A stretch of 55,837 nucleotides of DNA from Streptomyces albidoflavus. GTDB lineage: Bacteria; Actinomycetota; Actinomycetes; Streptomycetales; Streptomycetaceae. Shown in pieces: positions 31,751 to 40,160 of this stretch (the first letter of the stretch is position 1; every line of letters starts with the position of its first letter). The notes beneath the pieces were generated by a model. That model was not told the origin of the DNA. It saw only the letters and a program-made list of their open reading frames with translations, and made no database searches. Both the position numbers and the translations under genes were made by a program. The stretch spans positions 1 to 55,837 of the forward strand of contig NZ_JOII01000043.1 of NCBI RefSeq assembly GCF_000719955.1, written 5' to 3'.

Positions 31751-33280
31751 TCACTCGGCGGGTTCGGCCGCGCAGGCGAGGTCCCGCGCGGGCCGCTGCC
31801 CGGTGGTCAGGTACGTGGTCACGGCGTCGTTGGCGCAGCCGTTGACGCCGAACGGGTAGACCCCGTGGCCGCCCTGGTCGGCGGTGACCAGCACGGCCCG
31901 GTCGCCGAAGGCCCGCCGCAGCGCCTTCGCCCCGGCGAGCGGGGTGCCCGGGTCGCGCTCGTTCTGGACGAGGAGGACGTTGGAGGGACCCTGGTCGTCG
32001 ACGCGCACCGGCTCCTTGACCCAGGAGCGCGGCCAGTAGGCGCAGGGCCCGATGTTGGCCGTGGAGCCGCCGAGCAGCGGGTACCGCCTGCTGTCGGCCC
32101 GCACGTCCCGCTGGTACTCCCGGATCGTGCGCGGCCACGGGGAGTCGCCGCAGATCACCGCGAACCGCGCCGACATGAACGGCTCCACGCCGGGGAAGGG
32201 CGGCTGTTCCGGCACCGGCCCGCCGGTGTCGAGCGTCTGCCAGATCTTCGCCAGCTCCGGCATGTTGGCGTCGACGTAGAGCCGGTCGAAGGTGACTCCC
32301 CGGAAGGCCGTCCCGTCCCAGCCCTGGACCGGCTCCCGCTCCAGCCGCCGGGCCAGCTCCTGGTAGGTCGCCCGCACCTGCCGCGGTGTGGTGCCGAGCC
32401 CGTACTCGGGGTGGGCGGCGACGTACGCCGCGAAGTCCGGGAAGCGGTCCTCCAGTCCCCGGGCGAACAGCCGCATGGCCCGGTGGTCGTACCCGCCGGG
32501 GCCCAGATTGCTGTCGAGCACGATCCGGTCGCCGCGCCCCGGGAAGAGCGAGGCGTACGCGGTGCCGAGCTGCGTGCCGTAGGAGGCGCCGAGGTACGAG
32601 ACGCGCTCCTCGCCGAGGGCCGCCCTGATCCGGTCCATGTCGCGGGCGACATCGGCGGTGCCGATGTGCGGAAGCAGCGGCGCCGACGGGGAGGCGGCGC
32701 ACCGTTCGACGATCTCCCGGGCGCCCTCCGCCTCGCGGACGACGTCACCCGGGGTGTGCGCCCAGGTGGGGAAGTTGCCCCGGTCCTGCTGCTCCTGGGT
32801 CAGCCCGCAGCTCACCGGGGTGCTGCGGCCCACCCCGCGCGGGTCGAAGCCGATGAGGTCGTAGGCGTCGCGCACCTTCTGCGGCAGGCCGGAGGCGGCG
32901 AGAATGGCCGGATAACCGAGCCCGCCGATGCCCGGGCCGCCCGGGTTGGTCAGCAGCACCCCCCGGCGCCGCTCGGGCTTCTCGCTCGCCAGCCGGGAGA
33001 CGGCGATCTCGATCTGCCGCCCGCCGGGATCGGCGTAGTCCAGCGGGACGTCGAGCGTCGCGCACTCCAGCGGCGGCAACTCGGGCACCTCCGCGCCCTC
33101 GCCGCCCTTGGCGTCCTGGCCGTCCTTGGGCGTTTCCGCCGGTTGCCGCTGCTCCTCGGCGCACGGTTTCCACCGCAGGGACTCCGGGGTGCGGGCCGCC
33201 GCGGCTCCCGGCAGGGCGGTCAGTGTGGCCGCCGTGGCGGAGAGGGCGAGGGCGAGCGTGGTGATTCTGCGCAAGGGCAT
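31751..33280 (-). CDS. Secreted tripeptidyl aminopeptidase-type alpha/beta hydrolase
   Basis: 509-residue exported enzyme of the Tap/SlpD family that removes N-terminal tripeptides. Residues 1-29 are a signal peptide (ending AAA-R). LTNPGGPGIGG near 110 is the oxyanion loop, GASYGT near 232-237 carries the nucleophile Ser, NERDPGTPL has the acid Asp, and QGGHGVY the His. The C-terminal TAP-like domain has conserved cysteines (CGDSPWP, NGCAND). The ATG at 33280 has AGGAGG upstream. Upstream and divergent is a two-component system. Confidence 0.92.
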   Translation of the reverse strand: MPLRRITTLALALSATAATLTALPGAAAARTPESLRWKPCAEEQRQPAETPKDGQDAKGGEGAEVPELPPLECATLDVPLDYADPGGRQIEIAVSRLASEKPERRRGVLLTNPGGPGIGGLGYPAILAASGLPQKVRDAYDLIGFDPRGVGRSTPVSCGLTQEQQDRGNFPTWAHTPGDVVREAEGAREIVERCAASPSAPLLPHIGTADVARDMDRIRAALGEERVSYLGASYGTQLGTAYASLFPGRGDRIVLDSNLGPGGYDHRAMRLFARGLEDRFPDFAAYVAAHPEYGLGTTPRQVRATYQELARRLEREPVQGWDGTAFRGVTFDRLYVDANMPELAKIWQTLDTGGPVPEQPPFPGVEPFMSARFAVICGDSPWPRTIREYQRDVRADSRRYPLLGGSTANIGPCAYWPRSWVKEPVRVDDQGPSNVLLVQNERDPGTPLAGAKALRRAFGDRAVLVTADQGGHGVYPFGVNGCANDAVTTYLTTGQRPARDLACAAEPAE

Positions 33281-33458
33281 CGGGACCTCCTGGGGGCGAG
33301 GAATCGGTCAGGGCTACCCGACGAGCGTGGCGGCGGGACCCCGCCGCGCACATCGGCCGACGGGCTCGGACCACCCCCGACCCGGGTCGGGACGCGGCTA
33401 CGACTTCGGTCGAGGGCGGCCCCTCCTCAAGGGGGCTGTGCGGGCCGGGCGGGCTCGC

Positions 33459-33464
33459 CACAAT
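33459..33464 (+). promoter_or_regulatory. -10-like hexamer CACAAT before the sensor kinase gene
   Basis: Located 6 nt before the ATG at 33471. It keeps the A and T of NANNNT but lacks the first T, so this is a weaker case for a leaderless mRNA. Confidence 0.35.
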
Positions 33465-33470
33465 GGCGGC

Positions 33471-34664
33471 ATGGTGACGACGTCCTCCGAGGCCGCACCC
33501 CGCCACGGGGGCCTGCGGCAGAGCTGGCGGCTGCTGGCGGCAGCGGCGCTGGGCATCCCGTTCTGGCTCCTGACCGCGGGCCAGCTGCCGCGCGGCCACG
33601 TCACGGACGGCGGGTACTGGTTCGCGGTCGGCGATCCGCTGGTGGCGGTGGGCTGCCTGGTCGCGCTGGTCTGGCGGCGCCGGTTCCCGCTCCCGGTCGC
33701 CCTGGTGGTGGTCCTCGCCTCGGCCGCCTCGACGCTCGCCGCCGGCGCCGCCTTCCTCGCCCTCACCTCGATCGCCGCCCACCGCCGCACGGCGTGGACC
33801 GCCACGGTCACGGCGGCGTACGTGGCGGCCGCCCAGTACAACATCGACCTCTACCCGATCCGCCTCGCACCCCCGCCGGCCTGGCTGCCGCTCCTGCTGA
33901 CGGCGGCGAGCGCGGGCATCGCCATCGCCGTGGGGCTGGCCGTCGGCGCCCGGCGCGCCGAGGTCGCCTCGCTGCGGGAGCGGGCCCGGAGCGCGGAGCG
34001 CGAGCAGAGCGCGCGGGCCGCCCAGGCGCGCGCCCAGGAACGCACCCGGATCGCCCGCGAGATGCACGACGTGGTCGCCCACCGGATCTCGCGGGTCGCC
34101 CTGCACGCCGGGGTGCTGGACCACCGGGGCGACCTCACCGCCGAGGAGAACCGCGTCCTGGTCCGCTCCATCGTGGACAGCTCCCACCAGGCCCTGGAGG
34201 AACTCCGCGACGTCCTCGGCGTCCTCCGCTCCGACCCGGACCGCCCCGAACCCCCGCAGCCCTCCCTGGAGCTGATCCCCGGCCTGGTGGCCGAGGCCCA
34301 GGCAGCCGGCCTCGACGTCACGCTGGCCGGCACCGTCTCGGGGGAACCGCCCGACACCGCCGGCCGCACCTGCTACCGCGTCGCCCAGGAGGGCCTGGCC
34401 AACGCCGCCAAACACGCCCCCGGCTCCCGCGTCCACGTCACCGTCGAAGGCGCCCCGGGCGACGGCCTGCGCGTCACGGTCCGCAACTCCCCCGCCGCCA
34501 CCGCCCGGACCGCCGTCCTCCCCCGCTCCGGCTACGGCCTCCTCGGCCTCACCGAACGCGTCACCCTCGCCGGCGGCGAACTGCTCCACCGCGCGGCCCC
34601 GGACGGCGGCCACCTCCTCACCGCACGGCTACCCTGGCCGGACCACCGGGGGAAGAGGACATGA
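33471..34664 (+). CDS. Two-component sensor histidine kinase (NarL type)
   Basis: 397 residues. Four to five transmembrane helices occupy about residues 15-160. A coiled coil (RRAEVASLRERARSAEREQ) leads to the HisKA_3 dimerisation helix with His199 in REMHDVVAHRIS, then the HATPase domain with YRVAQEGLANAAKHAPGS as N-box and GYGLLGLTERV as G-box. No extracellular sensor domain, so it may sense membrane state. The stop is 1 bp before the response regulator GTG. Divergent from the secreted peptidase gene. Confidence 0.93.
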   Translation: MVTTSSEAAPRHGGLRQSWRLLAAAALGIPFWLLTAGQLPRGHVTDGGYWFAVGDPLVAVGCLVALVWRRRFPLPVALVVVLASAASTLAAGAAFLALTSIAAHRRTAWTATVTAAYVAAAQYNIDLYPIRLAPPPAWLPLLLTAASAGIAIAVGLAVGARRAEVASLRERARSAEREQSARAAQARAQERTRIAREMHDVVAHRISRVALHAGVLDHRGDLTAEENRVLVRSIVDSSHQALEELRDVLGVLRSDPDRPEPPQPSLELIPGLVAEAQAAGLDVTLAGTVSGEPPDTAGRTCYRVAQEGLANAAKHAPGSRVHVTVEGAPGDGLRVTVRNSPAATARTAVLPRSGYGLLGLTERVTLAGGELLHRAAPDGGHLLTARLPWPDHRGKRT

Positions 34665-34665
34665 C

Positions 34666-35355
34666 GTGGCCGGCCACGAGGAACAGACCACCACGCCGAT
34701 CCGGGTCCTGGTCGTCGACGACGACCAACTGGTCCGGCTGGCCCTGCGCCTGGTCATCGACGGCGAACCGGACCTGACCGTCGTCGCCGAGGCCACCGAC
34801 GGCGACACCGCCCTCACCGAGGCGGAACTGCACCGCCCGGACGTGGTCCTGATGGACGTACGGATGCCGGGCCGCGACGGCCTCGACGCCACCCGGGAAC
34901 TCCTCACCCGCCCCTCCCCGCCCGCCGTCCTCATGCTCACCACCTTCGACGCCGACGACCTGGTCCTCGGCGCGCTGCGCGCGGGCGCCCTCGGCTTCGT
35001 CCTCAAGGACACCCCGCCGGCCCGTATCGCCGAGGCGGTCCGCACGGTCGCGGCCGGCGAGCCCGTCCTCTCGCCCTCGGTCACCGCCCGCGTCATCGCC
35101 GCCGCCACCGGCCCGCACTCCTCCGACGCCCGCACCGCCGCCCGCGAGGCCGCCCGCCGCCGCCTCGCCACCCTCACCGACCGCGAACGCGACACCGCCC
35201 ACGCCATCGCCGAGGGCCTCTCCAACCCCGAGATCGCCGCCCGCCTCCACATCTCCGTAGCCACCGTCAAGGCCCACACCACCGCCCTCTTCACCAAACT
35301 GTCCGCGGCCAACCGCGTCCAACTCGCCCTGCTGGTAAGGGACGCGGAGGACTGA
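34666..35355 (+). CDS. NarL/LuxR family response regulator
   Basis: 229 residues. The receiver domain (about residues 12-130) has the acidic pocket VVDDDQ, phospho-acceptor Asp64 in LMDVRMPG, Thr in MLTTFDADD and Lys in FVLKDTPP. The C-terminal LuxR helix-turn-helix is LTDRERDTAHAIAEGLSNPEIAARLHISVATVKAH. GAAGAGGA before the GTG at 34666 serves as ribosome site within the end of the kinase gene, so the pair is co-translated. Target genes unknown; the divergent peptidase gene is an obvious candidate. Confidence 0.95.
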   Translation: MAGHEEQTTTPIRVLVVDDDQLVRLALRLVIDGEPDLTVVAEATDGDTALTEAELHRPDVVLMDVRMPGRDGLDATRELLTRPSPPAVLMLTTFDADDLVLGALRAGALGFVLKDTPPARIAEAVRTVAAGEPVLSPSVTARVIAAATGPHSSDARTAAREAARRRLATLTDRERDTAHAIAEGLSNPEIAARLHISVATVKAHTTALFTKLSAANRVQLALLVRDAED

Positions 35356-35371
35356 CCGGCCCCTCCGCCGG

Positions 35372-35776
35372 TCACCGGCCCTCCCCCGTCACCCGGTCCC
35401 GGAACCGCTGGAAGCCGTGCCAGCCGGACGTTCCTCCCGGCGTGATGAGATCCCCCGCCGAGAAGTCGAACACCTTGCACCCGAGTGCCCCGGCCAGCTC
35501 GAAGACCGGGGTCAGCACCTCGTCACCCGCCCCCCGGATGTGCAGCATCATCGAATCCACCGGGTCCGCCGCACCGATGCTCAGCTCGACGGACCAGGTG
35601 GGCCCGGAGAGCACGCCCCAGGCCGGGTCCGACAGATCGGCCCCGGGGAGCACCCCGGCGACCGTCGCGAGGACGTCATGACGCGGGCCGAGCGGCGCCG
35701 GCTGGTAGTCGTGAGCCATCTGGGACACCGAGGTGACCTCGCCGGGCAGACGGACCAACAGCACGTCCCAGCTCAC
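35372..35776 (-). CDS. Conserved protein of unknown function
   Basis: 134 residues, soluble, mixed alpha/beta. It begins with SWDVLLVRLPGEVTSV and contains a central WSVELSIG strand. The end FDFSAGDLITPGG...WHGFQRFRDRV suggests a fold of the small immunity-like or Ser/Thr-free regulatory kind, but I recognise no family. The GTG at 35776 overlaps the TGA of the DUF4259 gene as GTGA, so the two are coupled and may act together. Confidence 0.72.
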   Translation of the reverse strand: MSWDVLLVRLPGEVTSVSQMAHDYQPAPLGPRHDVLATVAGVLPGADLSDPAWGVLSGPTWSVELSIGAADPVDSMMLHIRGAGDEVLTPVFELAGALGCKVFDFSAGDLITPGGTSGWHGFQRFRDRVTGEGR

Positions 35777-36207
35777 CGGAACAGCCCCGGCTGCTCCCCG
35801 GCCGGCTGCGGCAGCAGCACGTTCTCCAGCCGCCGCACCTCCGCGACCCAGTCTTCGCCGCCCGACTCGGCCCACAGCTCGTACAGCTCGGAGGGCTCCG
35901 TCAGCACGCGTCCGAGGGCCTGAACGGCGAGCCCGCGCAGGCCGGTGAGGTCCGGAAGCGGCTCGTCCGGCCCGTACGCGGAATCGGCGGGCTCCCCTCC
36001 CGGACACTGCGCGGCGACGAGGGCGGCCGCGGCCACCGCGCGCTCCGCCTCGCACGCGTCGAGCTCCACGCCGTCCGGTACGTCGGCCGCGCCGAGGAGC
36101 GCGGTGCGTACGGCCTGCTCCCGTTCCCCCACGGCCACGTCGTCCACCTCGCCGCAGAAGTCCGCGGCCGTGTCACTGTCGAACGGCCCGACACCCCAAG
36201 TCCCCAT
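35773..36207 (-). CDS. DUF4259 domain protein
   Basis: 144 residues. The N-terminal MGTWGVGPFDSDTAADFCGEV signature defines DUF4259, a family of unknown activity common in streptomycetes. The rest is acidic and helical. GAGGGGGAG before the ATG gives a strong ribosome site. Forms a two-gene unit with the following gene. Divergent from the next gene to the right, with 75 bp between start codons. Confidence 0.85.
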   Translation of the reverse strand: MGTWGVGPFDSDTAADFCGEVDDVAVGEREQAVRTALLGAADVPDGVELDACEAERAVAAAALVAAQCPGGEPADSAYGPDEPLPDLTGLRGLAVQALGRVLTEPSELYELWAESGGEDWVAEVRRLENVLLPQPAGEQPGLFR

Positions 36208-36282
36208 GGTCTCCCCCTCACGTGCTCAGTGCGGCCAGCCTGCCAGGCCCCACTGACAGTGCCCGCCGGTTGAATGCGGACC

Positions 36283-36951
36283 ATGACCGTCCACACCCTG
36301 GTGACCGCGCTCCCCGACCCGGAGGTCCTGCGCGCCCGCTGCCGGGCCCTGGCCCTGCTCGACGCCCTCCTCGACCCGGACCTCCCCACCCACACGTTCT
36401 TCCCCGAGTGGCGCCCGGGCGTCGACCTCGCCCTCATGGACAACGGCAGCGGCGACCAGTACGCCATCGCCTTCGACCCGGCCGGCGTCTTCCTCCACGG
36501 CTTCGACCACGAGTGCGCCGCCACCCCCTGGCGCGTACGGCCCCGCGCCCACTGGCCCGGCCTCCTCGACGGCCTCCCGCCCTCCCTCGCGCACTACCCC
36601 GAGGACCCGGAGTTCCAGTTCGAGGAGTTCCTAGACGCCACGGTCTGCGTGTGGCGCGAGAAGAACGCCCCCACCTGGAGCTGCGGCCCGGTCACCTTCA
36701 CCGCCGACGAATCCGACGGCGCCGACTGGCTCTTCGACCTCCTCACCGACGGCACCCCGGACACCTACGTCGCCTACGCCGAGGACTACTTCGAACGCCC
36801 CGTCACCCGCGCCGCCGTCGCCACCATCCAGTCCGGCGTACCCCTCACCCGCGAGACGGTGACCGCCCTCTCCCCCACGGCCGACTTCGCAGCGGTGGCG
36901 CTACGGGCGCGGGAGCTGGGCTACGCGGTCGACGACCGCCCCACGGCCTGA
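36283..36951 (+). CDS. Protein of unknown function (acidic, cytosolic)
   Basis: 222 residues, no membrane segment, strongly acidic and rich in Trp and Phe (HTFFPEWRPGVDLALMDNGSGDQYAIAF, about residues 40-67). The pattern of short conserved-looking Trp/Asp stretches recalls immunity or SMI1/KNR4-like proteins, but I cannot place it in a family. An ATG three codons upstream (36274) is also possible. Followed at 14 bp by the DUF6928 gene on the same strand. Confidence 0.72.
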   Translation: MTVHTLVTALPDPEVLRARCRALALLDALLDPDLPTHTFFPEWRPGVDLALMDNGSGDQYAIAFDPAGVFLHGFDHECAATPWRVRPRAHWPGLLDGLPPSLAHYPEDPEFQFEEFLDATVCVWREKNAPTWSCGPVTFTADESDGADWLFDLLTDGTPDTYVAYAEDYFERPVTRAAVATIQSGVPLTRETVTALSPTADFAAVALRARELGYAVDDRPTA

Positions 36952-36965
36952 CCCGAGGAGAAACC

Positions 36966-37628
36966 ATGGGAGCCAAGACAGGACTGCTCATGTACGCCGA
37001 CGGCGACATACCCGGCTTGCTGCGCCACGCGGAAGCGCCGGGCCCCGACCGCACGTCGGCACTGGTGCGGCGCTCGTACCCTGACGCAGCGATCGAGCGG
37101 TGGCAGGGCTCGACCCTCTACAACGGCGTCTACCCACCGCCCGGAAGGGCTTACGCGGGCAGCTGGCCGGGCCTTGACGTCCTGGCCGACCGGCGGCTGA
37201 TGATCGACTCCCCGTCACAGCTTCCAGAGCACCTCGTAGCGGCAGGCGCGGGTCGGCGCCTCGTACTGCACGCCATGCACAGCGTGGTCGACTGGCTCGC
37301 CTTCGCCGTGTGGGAGGACGGCCACCTGCTCCGCTCCCTGAGCCTGTCCCCCGACAGCGGCGTGATCGAGAACATCGGCACCCCGCTCCCCTTCGAACAG
37401 CCCTACTGGGCCGGCGACCGCCCCGCCGATGTCATCCCCTGGCCGGGAGAGGAGCAAGACCCCTATCCCCTCCCCTTCCACCCTCTGGAGCTGGGCGAGG
37501 ACGCCCTCCGCTCCCTCTGCGGCTTTATCCAGGAGGGATACCCGGAGCCGGACGACGTCGACGCGGAGGCCATCAGCCTCCTCGGCTTCCGCATGGGCGA
37601 CGGCGCGATCCCGCCCCGCAGCCTGTGA
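36966..37628 (+). CDS. DUF6928 family protein
   Basis: 220 residues. It starts MGAKTGLLMYADGDIPGLLR and has HSVVDWLAFAVWEDGHLLRSLSLSPDSGVIENIG in the middle and FHPLELGEDALRSLCGF near the end, as in DUF6928 proteins, whose role is unknown. GAGGAG lies 6 nt before the ATG. GC bias at third positions is a little weaker than around it. It probably shares a transcript with the preceding acidic protein. Confidence 0.78.
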   Translation: MGAKTGLLMYADGDIPGLLRHAEAPGPDRTSALVRRSYPDAAIERWQGSTLYNGVYPPPGRAYAGSWPGLDVLADRRLMIDSPSQLPEHLVAAGAGRRLVLHAMHSVVDWLAFAVWEDGHLLRSLSLSPDSGVIENIGTPLPFEQPYWAGDRPADVIPWPGEEQDPYPLPFHPLELGEDALRSLCGFIQEGYPEPDDVDAEAISLLGFRMGDGAIPPRSL

Positions 37629-38033
37629 ACCGAGCCGAACCGGAGCGCTGCCGCCCCGGGCGGCAAGGCAGCCGGAAACGGTCACTCACGCGGTCAACGG
37701 ACCGCTCCCAGTCGCTCGCGAGGTTGCACCCCTTCGGTGCTCCACGGCGGCAAGGTCTGCCCGGTCGGGAAGACACCTGGTCCGAAAGTCTCTCCTTCGG
37801 CATCAGCATGGCCGTGCTGATGCTGGGGATCTTCTTGGCGACGGACATCCGGAAGCGCGCAGGCAAGAACTGACTTGCTGTTCTGGAAGTGAAACGCCGA
37901 CTTCCTGACCTGCTGGTGCACTGGCGGACACCGCATGTCACTTCGGCTCACCGCACGGGGCCGGACCGAGTACTGCCGCCACACACAGCAAAAAGCCCCT
38001 CCCAGGAAACCCTGGAAGGGGCTCTTACTTGCG
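37629..38033. other. Gap between DUF6928 gene and tRNA-Ala with one doubtful small ORF
   Basis: About 400 bp. It includes an in-frame ORF end at 37808-37873 whose product MAVLMLGIFLATDIRKR plus four residues looks like a membrane segment with basic end. Upstream in frame are SESLSFGIS and a possible TTG start near 37724. No clear ribosome site is found, so it may be a gene remnant. The rest is unique sequence and the tRNA terminator. Confidence 0.45.
37994..38023 (-). terminator. Rho-independent terminator of tRNA-Ala
   Basis: On the minus strand a stem of 7 and 5 bp with one internal mismatch (AGCCCCT and CCAGG arms, 4-nt loop) is followed by a run of five T. It begins 11 nt after the tRNA 3' end. 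Confidence 0.85.
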
Positions 38034-38107
38034 TGGACCTGAGGGGATTCGAACCCCTGACCCCCTCGATGCGAACGAGGTGCGCTACCGGACTGCGCCA
38101 CAGGCCC
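38034..38107 (-). tRNA. tRNA-Ala (anticodon CGC)
   Basis: 74-nt tRNA without encoded CCA. Acceptor stem GGGCCTG pairs with CAGGTCC and contains the G3:U70 wobble, the alanine identity element. D arm GCGC...GCGC, anticodon stem CCTCG/CGAGG with loop TTCGCAT (anticodon CGC, reading GCG), and T arm AGGGG-TTCGAAT-CCCCT are all regular. The minus-strand upstream sequence has TAAAGT as a -10 hexamer about 12 bp before the 5' end. Confidence 0.96.
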
Positions 38108-38128
38108 TTGCAACGGGTGAAACTTTAG

Positions 38129-38144
38129 CACCCCGATCGGGGTG
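38129..38144. promoter_or_regulatory. Perfect 16-bp palindrome CACCCCGATCGGGGTG upstream of the tRNA
   Basis: Self-complementary without spacer, between the 3' end of sepX and the tRNA promoter (both transcribed leftward). It may be the stem of the sepX terminator or a protein site near the tRNA -35 region. Confidence 0.45.
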
Positions 38145-38180
38145 GTCGGTAATCCGATGGCTGGTGGCCGGGGGTGGGGG

Positions 38181-39314
38181 TCATTCGTTGGCGGCGCGGG
38201 GGCGGTCGCCCTCGTCGTACTGGTCGAAGAGGGGGGTGCGGCCGCGTTCGCGGGAGCGGCGGGCGGAGGCGGCGCGGCGGGCCGGGGCGGCTTCGGCGGG
38301 CTCCTCGGGGGGCTCGCCCGCGGGGGCCTCGCCTCCGGCGGCGTCCGGGGCGGCGCTGGAGCGGGCGGAGCTCCAGGTGTCGGGGGCGCCGAGGTCGACG
38401 GGCGGGGTGGCACGGGGGGCGACCGGGGCCGTGACGTAGGTGGGGAGCGGGACGGGGACGGGGTCCCAGCTCTCGCCGTCGGCGGGGAGGCGACGGGCGC
38501 GCTGCTGGTCGACCCATTCGGCGTGGTCGGTCTGCTCGACCAGTGCTCTGCGGTCGGCGGCCAGCGCGGTGCGCTCCGGGTCGGGGGCGGGGGCGGGCTC
38601 GTCGGCCTCGTCGGCGGGCTCTGCGGTGTGGCGCTGGGTGCGGCCCCGTTCGCGCAGGTGCTGGGCGGCGGCCTCGGCCTGGCGGCGGTCCATCGCGTAG
38701 ACGAAGCGGCGGCGTTCCTGGCGGCGCAGGTAGGCGATGTAGGCGCTGAGGAGGATCGCGGGGACGGTGGGGGCCCAGAGGAGGGCGAGGCCGCCGACGG
38801 CGGCGGCGACCGCGCCGAGGGTGAAGGCGAGGAAGAGCAGCATCGTGGTGCGGCGGCGGCGCGCGAGGACCTTGGAGCGCCGGGCACGCGCGGTGTCGCC
38901 GGCCGCGGCGGGACGGCGGGCGGGGGCCTGCTGCGGCTCGGGGTCGTCCTCCTGCGGTTCCGGCTCGGGCGGCCGGGGCGCGGTGCGGCGCGGCGGCGCG
39001 GGCTCCTCGCGTACCGGGGGCATGGCGAAGGACCGGACGTCGACCGAACCGGTCGCGGTGTCCGGGGCGCGGGCCGCGCCGTCGGCCGGTTCGCCCTCGC
39101 CCGAGGGCTCGCCGGTACCGGCGGCGGCCTGGGCGGCACCCTTGGCGTAGCGCCGCTCCATCCCCGCACGTCCGGACAGGAGCCGGATGGCGGTGCTGAA
39201 GCGTTCCGTCGGCCGGGCTTCGTTCAGCTCGTCCTGCCGGCGGAGCCACATGGGCACCAAGTAGGCGGCCCAGGCCCCCACGATGACTGCGTAAATGAGG
39301 CCGCTGCTGCTCAC
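38181..39314 (-). CDS. sepX: Divisome membrane protein SepX / GlpR
   Basis: 377 residues. The N-terminal membrane segment and cap (SSSGLIYAVIVGAWAAYLVPMWLRRQDEL, about residues 2-30) and the following RPTERFSTAIRLL are hallmarks of the actinobacterial SepX/GlpR family. After a Pro/Glu-rich linker come two adjacent helices (TTMLLFLAFTLGAVAAAVGGLALLWAPTVPAILLSAYIAYL, about 155-197) and a long disordered tail. SepX stabilises FtsZ rings in Streptomyces; GlpR is the membrane receptor of the gephyrin-like Glp. The glp/moeA, rimJ and galU genes lie just upstream, in the same order as in mycobacteria and corynebacteria. Confidence 0.88.
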   Translation of the reverse strand: MSSSGLIYAVIVGAWAAYLVPMWLRRQDELNEARPTERFSTAIRLLSGRAGMERRYAKGAAQAAAGTGEPSGEGEPADGAARAPDTATGSVDVRSFAMPPVREEPAPPRRTAPRPPEPEPQEDDPEPQQAPARRPAAAGDTARARRSKVLARRRRTTMLLFLAFTLGAVAAAVGGLALLWAPTVPAILLSAYIAYLRRQERRRFVYAMDRRQAEAAAQHLRERGRTQRHTAEPADEADEPAPAPDPERTALAADRRALVEQTDHAEWVDQQRARRLPADGESWDPVPVPLPTYVTAPVAPRATPPVDLGAPDTWSSARSSAAPDAAGGEAPAGEPPEEPAEAAPARRAASARRSRERGRTPLFDQYDEGDRPRAANE

Positions 39315-39536
39315 AACTCACACGGTAGAGGGGTTTCGTTGGGGCCATCCGCCAATTGGGCCGGTGTGTCGCACGATCCGGCTGATATCTCCAGAGTTTT
39401 TTCCTACAGATGTGACCGAACGAATGCGCTCCGCGACTGTCGGGTGATCGATCCCTAAAGAATTCGAACGCTTATTCGTATTCTCGGGATCATGGCCGTG
39501 GTGTGCGGTTTTGGCGGGCGCGGGCGGCTTCCCGGG

Positions 39537-40160
39537 TCAGGCGGTGGGGTGCGGACGGGCGCGGCGCCAGCGGCGCAGGACCCCGTCGGGCACTTCCTCG
39601 GCCGTGAGTGCGAATACCAGGTGGTCGCGCCAGGCTCCGTCGATATGCAGATAGCGCGGACGCAGCCCTTCCTCGCGGAATCCGAGTTTCTCCACGACGC
39701 GGCGGCTCGGGCCGTTCTCGGGGCGGATGCACACCTCGATCCGGTGGAGTCCGAGGCCGCGGAAACAGTGGTCGACGGCGGCGGCGACGGCGGTCGGCAT
39801 CACGCCCCGGCCGGCCACCTCCTGGTCGACCCAGTAGCCGACGTGGGCCGAGCACATCGAGCCCCAGGTGATCCCGGCGACGGTGAGCTGGCCGACGAGG
39901 CGGCCCCGGTACTCGATGACGAAGGGCATCATGCGACCCGCCCCGGCCTCCTTGTGCAGGTGCCGCACCATCTGACGGTAGGTCGGGCGGTGGATGACGG
40001 GGCCGAAGGGGGTGGGCGGCGGAATGGTGGCTTCCCAGGGGCGCAGCCAGTCGCGGTTGCGGCGGTTGACCTCGCGCCAGGCGCGCTGGTCGCGCATCCG
40101 GATCGGCCGGAGCAGGACGTCCCCCTCGCGGAGTTCGACCGGCCAGTACGGCGGGTTCAG
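39537..40160 (-). CDS. rimJ: RimJ/RimL-type GNAT acetyltransferase with probable CTG start
   Basis: 207 residues if begun at CTG 40160. RimJ-type fold: GQLTVAGITWGSMCSAHVGYWVDQEVAGRGVMPTAVAAAVDHCF carries the Q/RxxGxG/A acetyl-CoA motif, followed by LHRIEVCIRPENGPSRRVVEKLGFREEG. The first ATG (40097) would remove the expected first strand ([20 protein letters not shown]). The CTG forms CTGA with the mogA stop and has GGGGAGGG 5 nt upstream. It may acetylate ribosomal or other N-termini. Gene order moeA-rimJ-sepX is conserved in actinobacteria. Confidence 0.85.
   Translation of the reverse strand: MNPPYWPVELREGDVLLRPIRMRDQRAWREVNRRNRDWLRPWEATIPPPTPFGPVIHRPTYRQMVRHLHKEAGAGRMMPFVIEYRGRLVGQLTVAGITWGSMCSAHVGYWVDQEVAGRGVMPTAVAAAVDHCFRGLGLHRIEVCIRPENGPSRRVVEKLGFREEGLRPRYLHIDGAWRDHLVFALTAEEVPDGVLRRWRRARPHPTA

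Noticed and set aside
38034..38107. Integrated element using tRNA-Ala as attachment site
   Set aside because: No integrase, no repeated tRNA 3' end and no mobility gene is seen on either side.
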